From Segatella buccae ATCC 33574 (GTDB lineage Bacteria; Bacteroidota; Bacteroidia; Bacteroidales; Bacteroidaceae), in contig NZ_GL586311.1 in NCBI RefSeq assembly GCF_000184945.1, positions 253,222 to 317,221 of the forward strand: a stretch of DNA of 64,000 bases, in the 5' to 3' direction. The position numbers and the translations under genes are program-made. Shown piece after piece: positions 1-7,759 of this stretch (position 1 is the stretch's first letter; each line of letters begins with the position of its first letter). The notes beneath the pieces were generated by a model. The model was not told where the DNA came from. It ran no database searches and worked only from the letters and a program-made list of their open reading frames with translations.

Positions 1-55
1 AACAGGGAGCACACACATGTACTCCCCGAACTGACAGCCTTTTGCTGTAAAAAGA

Positions 56-736
56 TTATTTTTCCGTATCGATCATTTTCCAAATGCCTGCAGCCAAAGC
101 ACCACCGGCAAACGGACCAACGATGAAAATCCACAGGTTGACCAATGCCGTGCCGCCTTGGAAGAGGGCCGGACCGATGGAACGTGCCGGATTGACGGAT
201 GTACCGGTATAGCGGATGCAAGCCAAATGAATGAGCACCAATGCAAGACCGATGGCCAAACCGGCAAAGTTGTTGGTAGCTCCATTGGTCTTGGCAGTTG
301 CACCAAGCACCACGAGTACAAACACGCAGGTAAAGAAAATCTCAGCCAAAAGACCTCCCAAGACGGGAATTGTGCCGGCACCGTTGGCCTGCAGGTCGTT
401 GGCTCCCGTACCACTAAGCCCGGCAGCTGAGGTCAGCACAAAGAGGATGAACGAACCAATGACGGCTCCGATGACCTGAAACACCATGTACATACCTGCC
501 TCCTTGGCCTGCATACGACCGCTGAGAAGACAACCGAGCGTGATGGCGGGATTGATGTGGCAACCGGAGATGCCACCGATCGTATAGGCCATAGCCACCA
601 CAGAGAGGCCGAAGGCCATGGCTGTACCTATCACCGTCTCGGGATCACCATTGTTGCAACCCAGGCTCACGGCCACGCCGCAGCCCATTAACACCAGCAC
701 CATCGTGCCGATCATTTCTGCTAAATACTTTTTCAT
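56..736 (-). CDS. aqpZ: MIP-family aquaporin (AqpZ-like water channel)
   Basis: Inner-membrane channel of the major intrinsic protein family, 226 aa, the usual length for AqpZ. The two half-membrane pore motifs are both intact: INPAITLG at about residues 61-68 and the second NPARSIGPA at about residues 181-189. Hydrophobic segments between them fit six membrane helices. The Arg after the second NPA and the overall length favour water-selective AqpZ over the longer glycerol facilitators, but substrate choice is inferred. It is monocistronic as far as visible: a 130-bp gap separates it from the GH43 gene upstream, and no clear promoter consensus was found in that gap. Confidence 0.93.
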   Translation of the reverse strand: MKKYLAEMIGTMVLVLMGCGVAVSLGCNNGDPETVIGTAMAFGLSVVAMAYTIGGISGCHINPAITLGCLLSGRMQAKEAGMYMVFQVIGAVIGSFILFVLTSAAGLSGTGANDLQANGAGTIPVLGGLLAEIFFTCVFVLVVLGATAKTNGATNNFAGLAIGLALVLIHLACIRYTGTSVNPARSIGPALFQGGTALVNLWIFIVGPFAGGALAAGIWKMIDTEK

Positions 737-869
737 AACTTTCTTATTGTTTTAAATATGTGTGTCAACCTGTTTGTTCCATCAAAGAAGCTCTCATAGA
801 AGATAACGTAAAGACTGATAATTTATTTTAAATTGACAAAGAAAAAACATCGAAAGGCTCTCCAGAAGG

Positions 870-2414
870 TCATTTTCCAAGATATTTGAAATCTTCAAAG
901 AGAGCACTTCCGCTGCCGGAGGCATACAAGCCCAACAGTACACCGGTGAATCCGCCGGCCACTTCCGAGCTTAGCAGACTACAATTAAGTTCACCTAAAG
1001 CATCGTAGTTCACGCCGTCTTCACTATAAAAGAATCTGTACATCAGTCCATCGGAAGTCACCTTCAGCCACACTTTGTCGGAAGTGACCGTGGCTTCTTG
1101 CACCACATAGTCGATCGCCTTCAGTTTACACCGCAACTCCACCCGATAACCGGACACAGGATTGGGGGAGATGTACAAATCGTAATGGCCGTCGTTGATC
1201 TGATAGACCGTCAGTCCGGCCTCAGCTCCGCGAGTCCGCACCACAGCTTCGGCCTCCACCACAGCATGTTCCTGCCTTCGCCCGACAAACGACGGTTGGT
1301 TGTTTCCCGTGAGTGTGCCATGCGCCTTCATGGTCAACGAACCGTCTTTTCCGTACAAATAGTTCCCGGCTATCGGGTTTTGGATATGCACCCATTCCAC
1401 CCCCGACATCCGTTTTTCTTCCCTCGGCGATGCAACTTCCACCTCGCCCGGGCGCAACAGAGCCGGCACCGACATAAGCGTGTCGATAGGCTGTCCGCCG
1501 TTCACAACGGGCCATTCGCCCACTTCCCATTCCACCGGTGCCAAGAAAGTCTCCCGCCCTAAATGATGGTAAGCCCCTCCAAAGTTGCGATAGGCCAGAA
1601 ACACCAGCCACCAACTACCGTCTGCGGCCTGCACGAAGTCGCCATGTCCCGTACCCTGCACCTGCATGTTCTGTCCCCGGCGTGAACAGTTGGTGAGAAT
1701 GGGGTTGGCCGGATTGCTCTCGTAGGGTCCATAGATGTTGCAGCTGCGGGCAATGGTAAGGCGGTGGGCCAATTCAGTACCACCCTCCGAGATGAGCAGA
1801 TAGTAGTAGCCGTCTTTTTTATAGATGTGGGGGCCTTCGGGATAACGCCCCCCATCGCCCTGCCACAGCCGCCGACTCTCGGAGAGCTGGCGACCCGTGG
1901 CAGGATCTATCTCACACAACCAAATGGCATCTCCCGGGTTGGAACACATGTAGCACTTGTCATCCTCGAAGAACAACGAAGGGTCGATGCCTTGTTGCTT
2001 CAGCCACACGGGCTCGCTCCATGTGCGGGCATCGGTCGACGTGACTAAAAAGTTGCCACCGTTTCCGACATTGGTCGTGATCATATAGAACCTACCTTGA
2101 TGATAGCGGATGGTAGGTGCGTAGATGCCAGTCCACGAGTTGCCCCCCTTGAGCGGCAACTGAGAGGGGCGCGTCAACACGTTGCCGGTCTGCCGCCAAT
2201 GGACGAGGTCCCGGCTCTCGAACAAAGGCACGCCGGGGAAAGAGCAGAATGAGGAGTTGACAAGATAGAACGTGTCCCCCACCCTGCACACACTGGGGTC
2301 GGGATGATAGCCGGGGATGACGGGATTGCGCAGCATTTGCGGTTCTTGCGAACGGCCTGCCACGGGCGCTATCAGCGTTGCGAAGGCAAGCAAAAGAATG
2401 AGTTTGCAATTCAT
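870..2414 (-). CDS. glycoside hydrolase family 43 enzyme (beta-xylosidase/arabinofuranosidase type)
   Basis: Secreted or periplasmic glycosidase of about 514 aa. The start at 2414 gives MNCKLILLLAFATLIAPVAG, a normal signal peptide; the open frame runs further upstream to 2756 but would lie inside the neighbouring gene and lacks sense, so it was rejected. The five-bladed propeller domain begins NPVIPGYHPDPS, where the second Asp is the expected catalytic base. GIDPSLFF holds the pKa-modulating Asp and YPEGPHIYK the general acid Glu. The last 180 or so residues form a beta-sandwich accessory domain as in two-domain GH43 xylosidases. It lies 59 bp downstream of the PEP/pyruvate-binding gene on the same strand and could be co-transcribed. 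Xylan or arabinan side chains are the likely substrate class; exact specificity is unknown. Confidence 0.9.
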   Translation of the reverse strand: MNCKLILLLAFATLIAPVAGRSQEPQMLRNPVIPGYHPDPSVCRVGDTFYLVNSSFCSFPGVPLFESRDLVHWRQTGNVLTRPSQLPLKGGNSWTGIYAPTIRYHQGRFYMITTNVGNGGNFLVTSTDARTWSEPVWLKQQGIDPSLFFEDDKCYMCSNPGDAIWLCEIDPATGRQLSESRRLWQGDGGRYPEGPHIYKKDGYYYLLISEGGTELAHRLTIARSCNIYGPYESNPANPILTNCSRRGQNMQVQGTGHGDFVQAADGSWWLVFLAYRNFGGAYHHLGRETFLAPVEWEVGEWPVVNGGQPIDTLMSVPALLRPGEVEVASPREEKRMSGVEWVHIQNPIAGNYLYGKDGSLTMKAHGTLTGNNQPSFVGRRQEHAVVEAEAVVRTRGAEAGLTVYQINDGHYDLYISPNPVSGYRVELRCKLKAIDYVVQEATVTSDKVWLKVTSDGLMYRFFYSEDGVNYDALGELNCSLLSSEVAGGFTGVLLGLYASGSGSALFEDFKYLGK

Positions 2415-2473
2415 GACCAATGAATGGGTTATAGTAATGTGCCGAGACGCCAAGAGACAAAAGGCGATTTGCA

Positions 2474-5400
2474 TCAAAGCATCACCACGCCCTCCTGTTT
2501 CTTGCCGTCCATCATGATTTTCAGCGGATGGTCGAAGCGCACATGCCGCACATATTCGGTCTCTTCCACGGCGGGCATACTGTCGAGCAAATCCTTGCGA
2601 ATGAGCCCGCCATCGGGCGCATTGGTATCTATCGTGAAATAGCCCACGCCAAACGAGGTGAGGTTTTGGAAGAAGTGCGTGCCTTGACTCGGATCCACCC
2701 GATAGTTTTTCAACGCCACTTCGACTATCACTCTGGCTGCACTGATGTGGGGCCACTTCACAGGCACACCGAGATAGTGGTCACTGGAGCCCCACCGGCC
2801 GGGCCCCACAAGCACGTAGCTGCGGCCCTCGGCAAGGAACTTGCGGTTGATGCGCTCGATGTCGTCGGCCACATAAAAATTGTTCATGGCCGAGAAACTG
2901 TCGTCGTATTTCACATACAACACATCGCAAACCTCCTCGCTGATGCCGTGCCCCAACGAGGTGTGGGAGCGCAACAGACAATGCTCGTCGGGCACGGAAG
3001 CCACATCTTCGTCGAGCATCTGCTTGGAGTCGACAATGGGACGGATCTGCAACAGATACAGTTCGGCCGTCCTGTCGTCATGGATGTTGCACGCCAGTTC
3101 TATCTCCACCGGGCGGCGCATGGCCTCGGCCCCCAGTTTCATCGACATGCGCAGCACCTCGGGCAGGGGAATGATGCCCTGCTGAAGCACTCCTGCAAAG
3201 GAGATAATCTTGCGCCCGCCGTCGTAGAGGCCGTCGCGAATCACCTGATCGTAGGGATCAAACGTGGAAGCGATGTACCGCAGCGACCCGTCTTTGTCGG
3301 CCTCCTTCACCTTGAGCTTGAGGATGTTGAAACCGTCGTCCACCGAGAAGTCCTCGTCCACATGCTTCAGGTCGAGGGCATAAAACTGCGTCTGGGTCTC
3401 GCGCAGGGCTATCTCCATCTCACTCATCTGCAACACCTGGTCGGGATGATAGGGCGAAACGCGGAGCGTCTGCCCGCCGTCGACGATGTACTTACCGAGT
3501 CCGAGGGCCAGCGAGGCAATGCCTTCCTCGGCCGTCTCGTCACCGATGGGATAGTAGTTGAGCGAGCGCAGCACACCGCTCATGTTGGGATAGTAGTGGT
3601 CGCCATACTCCTTGCCCACCACCTCTTGCAATATCACAGCCATCTTTTCCTGGTCGATGACATTGCTCGTGGCCGTCATGTAAGCCTTGGAGTCACGATA
3701 GTAGACCGAGGCATAGACACCCTTGATGGCACTGGCCAACATGCGCAACATGGCGTAGCGGTCGTTGAGGTAGGGTATCATGTAGGTGCTGTAGATGCCG
3801 GCAAACGGCTGATAGTGACTGTCTTCGAGCAACGAACTCGACCGGATGGCTATCGGACTGCGCGTGGCTTCGAAAAACGTGAAGAAGTCGGCAATGAGTG
3901 AGTCGGGCAACTGCGCCCGGAGAAAGTGGCGCAATATCTCGTCGTCGCTCGCATCGCTCAGGGCGATGGAATAGAGGTTGTTCTTCTCCATGAACTCATC
4001 GAAGAGGTCGGTACAGAGCACGAGTGTCTTGGGGATCTGCACTTTCACGTTTTCATAGCGGTTGAACTCGGGGTGCAGCTTGATCACATTGTCGAGAAAG
4101 GCCAGTCCGCGCCCCTTGCCGCCCAACGAGCCTTCGCCGATGCGGGCAAAATGGGCGTAGCGGTCGAACTTCATGCGGTCGAACACGGCCACCACACCGA
4201 TGTTTTTCATGTGTCGGTATTGCACGATAGCGTCGAAGATGATCTGCCTGTGGGCATCGACATCCTGCAACTTGTGCCATGTCACGTTTTTCAAGAAAGC
4301 CGACACGGGGAAAATGGCCCGCGCACAGAGCCAACGGCTCATGTGATTGCGGCTCACGTGGTAGAGCATCGAGTCGTTGGGTATCTTGAAGATGTTGTCC
4401 TGCAACTCTTTGAGCGTGCCCACCCTCGCCACTTCCTCGTGGGTCTTGGGGTCGCGGAAGATAAAGTCGCCGAATCCCATGTGTTCTTCCATGAGACGGC
4501 GCAGGTCGCGGTTCATCGTCTTTGAGTTCTTGTCCACGTAGCGGAATCCCTCTGCCTCGGCTTTGGTACGGTTTTCCGTCTCGGCACTTTCGAGGATGAG
4601 CGGCACATACTCGTCTTGTGCGCGGATGGTGCGCAGCAGCTTGAGACCGGCCTCAGGGTCTTTGTCTTCGGCCTTAGGCGAGGGAGTGGCGACGGGAGTC
4701 AACGGGAAGCGAGCATCGCTGATCACGCCCAGCGTGTTGTCCTTATACCTATTATATAAGGTGATGGCTTCCTCATAGGTACGAGCCAGCACCACCTTGG
4801 GCCGTCCGCGCATACGCATAGTTGCCGAATGGCGGTTGAGGGCTTCCTTGGAGAAACTTTTGCTCTGCACGAGCAGGAAGTTGTAGAGGTTGGGCAGAAT
4901 GGAACTGTAGAAGCGTATGGAGTCTTCCACAAGCAGAATCATCTGCACCCCACCCTCCCTGATGTCGTGCTCAAGATTCATCTTGTCTTCGATGAGCTTG
5001 ATGATGGAGAGAATGAGGTTGGTATTGCCCAACCAACAGAACACGTAGTCGAAGATGGAGAGGTCTTCATCTTGCATACGGCGGGTGATGCCGTGGGAAA
5101 ACGGCGTGAGCACCACGCAGTGAATGTCGGGGAAGTCGGCCTTAATGGAGCGGGCCACGGAGAACGCATCGTTGTCGGCATTGCCGGGCATACAGATCAC
5201 CAAGTCCACATTGGTGGTTTCAAGCACCTTGGCCGCCTCCTCGGTTGTCGACACTTGGGTGAACGTGGGAGGATAGCGCAGGCCGAGTTCGGTGTATTCG
5301 TTGTATATTTTTTCCTCCACGCGTCCGTCGTCTTCGAGCATGAAAGCGTCGTAGGGATTGGCCACGATGAGCACATTGTAGATGCGGCGTCTCATCAAGT

Positions 5401-5476
5401 TGATGAATGTCACGTCTTTCAGATAAAACTTGTTCCACTCCTGTGGTATTTTCGTTTCCATGGGCTGTAATTTCAT
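2474..5476 (-). CDS. PEP/pyruvate-binding domain protein with two receiver-like N-terminal domains
   Basis: A 1000-aa protein. Residues about 30-160 (NVLIVANPYDAF...) and 175-345 (MILLVEDSIRFY...VISDARFP) look like two response-regulator receiver folds. From about residue 480 the GEGSLGGKGRGLAFLD motif marks the ATP-binding domain shared with PEP synthase and pyruvate phosphate dikinase, and AIRSSSLLEDS near residue 560 belongs to the same fold. I see no phosphohistidine swivel motif of the TGGxxSHxAI type and no PEP-binding TIM barrel, so a true PEP synthase reaction is unlikely; a regulatory phosphotransfer role is inference. The start at 5476 was kept; a second Met at 5461 is possible. A perfect promoter lies at 5522-5552. 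It may be followed in the transcript by the GH43 gene. Confidence 0.82.
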   Translation of the reverse strand: MKLQPMETKIPQEWNKFYLKDVTFINLMRRRIYNVLIVANPYDAFMLEDDGRVEEKIYNEYTELGLRYPPTFTQVSTTEEAAKVLETTNVDLVICMPGNADNDAFSVARSIKADFPDIHCVVLTPFSHGITRRMQDEDLSIFDYVFCWLGNTNLILSIIKLIEDKMNLEHDIREGGVQMILLVEDSIRFYSSILPNLYNFLLVQSKSFSKEALNRHSATMRMRGRPKVVLARTYEEAITLYNRYKDNTLGVISDARFPLTPVATPSPKAEDKDPEAGLKLLRTIRAQDEYVPLILESAETENRTKAEAEGFRYVDKNSKTMNRDLRRLMEEHMGFGDFIFRDPKTHEEVARVGTLKELQDNIFKIPNDSMLYHVSRNHMSRWLCARAIFPVSAFLKNVTWHKLQDVDAHRQIIFDAIVQYRHMKNIGVVAVFDRMKFDRYAHFARIGEGSLGGKGRGLAFLDNVIKLHPEFNRYENVKVQIPKTLVLCTDLFDEFMEKNNLYSIALSDASDDEILRHFLRAQLPDSLIADFFTFFEATRSPIAIRSSSLLEDSHYQPFAGIYSTYMIPYLNDRYAMLRMLASAIKGVYASVYYRDSKAYMTATSNVIDQEKMAVILQEVVGKEYGDHYYPNMSGVLRSLNYYPIGDETAEEGIASLALGLGKYIVDGGQTLRVSPYHPDQVLQMSEMEIALRETQTQFYALDLKHVDEDFSVDDGFNILKLKVKEADKDGSLRYIASTFDPYDQVIRDGLYDGGRKIISFAGVLQQGIIPLPEVLRMSMKLGAEAMRRPVEIELACNIHDDRTAELYLLQIRPIVDSKQMLDEDVASVPDEHCLLRSHTSLGHGISEEVCDVLYVKYDDSFSAMNNFYVADDIERINRKFLAEGRSYVLVGPGRWGSSDHYLGVPVKWPHISAARVIVEVALKNYRVDPSQGTHFFQNLTSFGVGYFTIDTNAPDGGLIRKDLLDSMPAVEETEYVRHVRFDHPLKIMMDGKKQEGVVML

Positions 5477-5521
5477 TTGTCATTGAGCCTGCGCGCGTGG
5501 GAGAGCGTGCAGTATTCTTCG

Positions 5522-5552
5522 CAAAGATAGTGCAAATGAGTGAAAATACAAA
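5522..5552 (-). promoter_or_regulatory. Bacteroidetes promoter of the PEP/pyruvate-binding gene
   Basis: On the minus strand, -33 box TTTG at 5552-5549, a 19-nt spacer, then -7 box TATCTTTG at 5529-5522. This matches the sigma-70 consensus of Bacteroidetes exactly and sits about 40 nt before the start codon. Confidence 0.8.
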
Positions 5553-5662
5553 ATGAACCCCATTCATTTTTATTTTCCGAATGCAGCCTTATCTTATGAA
5601 AAGATAGTACAAATGAGTGAAAATACAAAATGAACCCCATTCATTTTTATTTTCCGAATGCA
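5524..5662. repeat. 77-bp tandem duplication containing the promoter
   Basis: Two nearly identical 62-bp blocks at 5524-5585 and 5601-5662, offset by 77 bp. Both carry the -33 TTTG and a -7 region with 19-nt spacing on the minus strand. The upstream copy reads TATCTTTT at -7 (5606-5599), having lost the final G, so it may be a decaying second promoter. Confidence 0.9.
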
Positions 5663-5786
5663 AGGCCCCGTATATGAATCTCACAAAGAGAGGTGTAGGG
5701 GCAATTATCAATAACAGACAATTCATTACCACCAAACATCTATCACCTACCACCTATTTCAAAAAGTCAACACTTTTCACACCCCA

Positions 5787-5818
5787 TTTGCATTTGGGCC
5801 ACATTTTTATTATCTTTG
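5787..5818 (+). promoter_or_regulatory. promoter inside composite element A
   Basis: -33 TTTG at 5787-5790, 20-nt spacer, -7 TATCTTTG at 5811-5818. The -7 box is half of a palindrome CTTTGC-ACCG-GCAAAG (5813-5828), so a dimeric regulator could cover it. The spacing is identical in copy B although the spacer sequence differs. Confidence 0.75.
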
Positions 5819-5825
5819 CACCGGC

Positions 5826-5855
5826 AAAGGAAGGGCGCACACCCTTCCTTTTTTT
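5826..5855 (+). terminator. hairpin plus T-run right after promoter A
   Basis: A perfect 10-bp stem (AAAGGAAGGG at 5826-5835 with CCCTTCCTTT at 5842-5851), 6-nt loop, then a run of T to 5855. It begins only about 8 nt after the -7 box, so a transcript from that promoter would be little more than this hairpin, some 30-40 nt. Confidence 0.75.
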
Positions 5856-5862
5856 ATTCCAT

Positions 5863-5980
5863 CGCTCGAAAGGCCTCTAACTACGGCCCTTCAATGCTCC
5901 AAAAGAGGCTCTTTGAACTTCTGACTACGGCCCTTTCGGCTTTTCACGGTGGCTCTTTCGCAACTTCAAAGGGCTGTAGT
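5863..5980 (+). repeat. array of 22-nt GGCYCTTT units
   Basis: Four consecutive units of exactly 22 nt begin GGCCCTTC (5885), GGCTCTTT (5907), GGCCCTTT (5929) and GGCTCTTT (5951), preceded by a partial unit ending CTCTAACTAC. The 3' end (5961-5980) is an inverted unit: its complement reads ACTACAGCCCTTTGAAG, matching the ACTACGGCCCTT at 5882, so the array is closed by an inverted pair. Related units lie at 29800-29878, 52849-52896 and 62981-63053. Confidence 0.7.
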
Positions 5981-6247
5981 GGGCAAACATTTCCGTTTTT
6001 TCAAGCATTTCACGACAGCAGTCGCACATTCCCACCCATTCCCGTCCATTCGACGTTTCAAATATTTTCATTTTCTTGCTTGGTTTTTCACTATACACTT
6101 TCCGGACGGCTTCAGCCGCCCTAAATTCCTGCCGAGCACGGTTTTCAAAGCCCCACCGACATCGCAGTTGCAATAGCAGCCACCCCATCTGCGGCATACG
6201 AAAAAAATGCAAAAGGAAAGCAGGGAATGGATTTTTAACAGTTATTA

Positions 6248-6279
6248 CTTGGAACTTTCATCTAAAAAGAATATATTTG
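6248..6279 (+). promoter_or_regulatory. gdhA promoter
   Basis: CTTG at 6248-6251, 20-nt spacer, TATATTTG at 6272-6279. The -7 box matches TAnnTTTG and the -33 box differs by one base. It leaves a leader of about 50 nt before the gdhA ATG. Confidence 0.65.
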
Positions 6280-6335
6280 CGCTATCAAAATATACATTTT
6301 GACACACTTTACCTAAACATAAAAATATTACTACT

Positions 6336-7673
6336 ATGGAAGTTTCAAGAATCATGCAGGATTTGGAGCGCAAGCATCCGGGAGAATCAGAGTATCTACA
6401 GGCCGTCAAGGAAGTACTGATTTCAGTTCAAGACATATACAACCGACATCCCGAATTTGAGAAAGCCAAACTCATTGAGCGTCTTGTGGAACCGGAACGG
6501 GTGATCACATTTCGCGTGCCGTGGACAGACGACAAGGGAGAGGTGCATGTAAACATCGGCTACCGGGTGCAGTTCAACAGTGCCATTGGCCCTTACAAGG
6601 GCGGACTGCGCTTCCATCCCTCGGTGAACCTGAGCATCTTGAAATTCTTGGGCTTCGAACAAACTTTCAAAAACGCACTCACCACACTGCCTATGGGTGG
6701 CGGCAAGGGAGGAAGCGACTTCTCTATACGCGGACGGTCGGATGCAGAGGTGATGCGCTTCTGTCAGGCATTCATGACCGAACTCTATCGCCACATCGGC
6801 CCCGACGAGGATGTGCCGGCCGGCGATATCGGCGTGGGTGGCCGGGAAATAGGCTACTTGTTTGGCATGTACAAGAAACTCACCCACCGTTTCGAGGGAG
6901 TGCTTACGGGCAAGGGCATGGAGTATGGAGGCTCACGCATCCGTCCGGAGGCCACAGGCTATGGGGCACTCTACTTCGTCAACCAGATGTTGCAGACACG
7001 TGACATCGCCATCAAGGGCAAGACCATCGCCATCAGCGGATTCGGAAATGTGGCTTGGGGAGCTGCCAAGAAGGCGACGGAACTGGGCGGCAAGGTGATC
7101 ACAATTTCGGGCCCCGACGGATATATCTACGACCCGGCCGGACTCGACGACGAGAAGATAGCCTACATGCTGGAGTTGCGCGCCAGTGGCAACGACATTT
7201 GCCAACCCTACGAAGAGGAATTCGGTGGCTCGAAATTCTTTGCCAACCGCAAACCGTGGGAACAGAAAGCTGACATCTATCTCACCTGCGCCACTCAAAA
7301 CGAACTCAACGGAGAAGATGCCGACAAGATATTGGCCCATCAACCTTGCTGTGTGGCTGAGGTGAGCAACATGGGATGCACGGCCGAAGCGGTGGAGAAG
7401 TTTGTCGCCTCAAAGACGCTCTTTGCTCCGGGCAAGGCAGTGAATGCCGGAGGAGTGGCTACATCGGGACTGGAAATGACGCAAAACTCCATCCGACTGT
7501 CGTGGAGCGAAAAGGAGGTGGACGAAAATCTGCATAAAATCATGCACTCCATCCATGAACAGTGCGTGAAATATGGCACCGAGGCCGACGGCTACATAGA
7601 CTATGTAAAGGGGGCCAACGTGGCAGGATTCATGAAAGTGGCCAATGCCATGATGGCACAGGGCATCGTGTAA
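6336..7673 (+). CDS. gdhA: NADP-type glutamate dehydrogenase
   Basis: Reductive amination of 2-oxoglutarate with ammonia to glutamate in the cytoplasm, the main ammonia-assimilation enzyme in many Bacteroidales. 445 aa, the length of hexameric small GDH. The substrate Lys motif GPYKGGLRFHP is at about residues 86-96, the catalytic Lys in PMGGGKGGSDF at about residue 124, and the dinucleotide-binding loop ISGFGNVAWGA at about 234-244. The C-terminal helix ends NAMMAQGIV as usual in this family. The coenzyme is inferred from family similarity. It stands alone between its promoter and a hairpin at 7691-7729. Confidence 0.96.
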   Translation: MEVSRIMQDLERKHPGESEYLQAVKEVLISVQDIYNRHPEFEKAKLIERLVEPERVITFRVPWTDDKGEVHVNIGYRVQFNSAIGPYKGGLRFHPSVNLSILKFLGFEQTFKNALTTLPMGGGKGGSDFSIRGRSDAEVMRFCQAFMTELYRHIGPDEDVPAGDIGVGGREIGYLFGMYKKLTHRFEGVLTGKGMEYGGSRIRPEATGYGALYFVNQMLQTRDIAIKGKTIAISGFGNVAWGAAKKATELGGKVITISGPDGYIYDPAGLDDEKIAYMLELRASGNDICQPYEEEFGGSKFFANRKPWEQKADIYLTCATQNELNGEDADKILAHQPCCVAEVSNMGCTAEAVEKFVASKTLFAPGKAVNAGGVATSGLEMTQNSIRLSWSEKEVDENLHKIMHSIHEQCVKYGTEADGYIDYVKGANVAGFMKVANAMMAQGIV

Positions 7674-7690
7674 CACACGCCCTCGCCCCC

Positions 7691-7729
7691 ACTCCGCTTT
7701 CCTCTCCGGGACGGGAGAGAAAGCGGAGT
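7691..7729. terminator. hairpin downstream of gdhA
   Basis: ACTCCGCTTTCCTCTCC (7691-7707) pairs with 7714-7729, a 16-bp stem with one bulged base and a 6-nt loop. No T-run follows on either side, so it may stabilise the mRNA end rather than act as a classical terminator. Confidence 0.55.
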
Positions 7730-7759
7730 CGTAACTGAATAAACCAATATTAACGGATA

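Larger units (their letters stand above)
5716..5985 (+). repeat. composite intergenic element, copy A
   Basis: Non-coding element homologous to 52845-53107 on the other strand. In order: a CACCTA-rich leader (5725-5757), palindrome AAAAGTCAACACTTTT (5762-5777), a promoter (5787-5818), a hairpin with T-run (5826-5855) and a 22-nt unit array (5863-5980). The stretch 5760-5796 matches copy B almost base for base. The reading frame that crosses it (5617-5880) resembles one in copy B only because the DNA is similar; it runs through the promoter and terminator and is not taken as coding. Confidence 0.75.

Noticed and set aside
2415..2756. N-terminal extension of the GH43 frame
   Set aside because: It overlaps the preceding gene and has no similarity to the family; a signal peptide begins exactly at 2414.
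2528..3901. 457-codon plus-strand frame opposite the PEP/pyruvate-binding gene
   Set aside because: His-rich shadow frame without domains; the minus-strand gene has recognised motifs across the same region.
5617..5880. Open frame through element A whose product resembles part of the frame at 52835-53230
   Set aside because: The likeness (KKSTLFT...FAPAK) follows from DNA similarity; both frames cross a promoter and a terminator and lack any family match.
5863..5980. CRISPR array
   Set aside because: The 22-nt units adjoin without spacers, are diverged from each other, and no cas gene is nearby.
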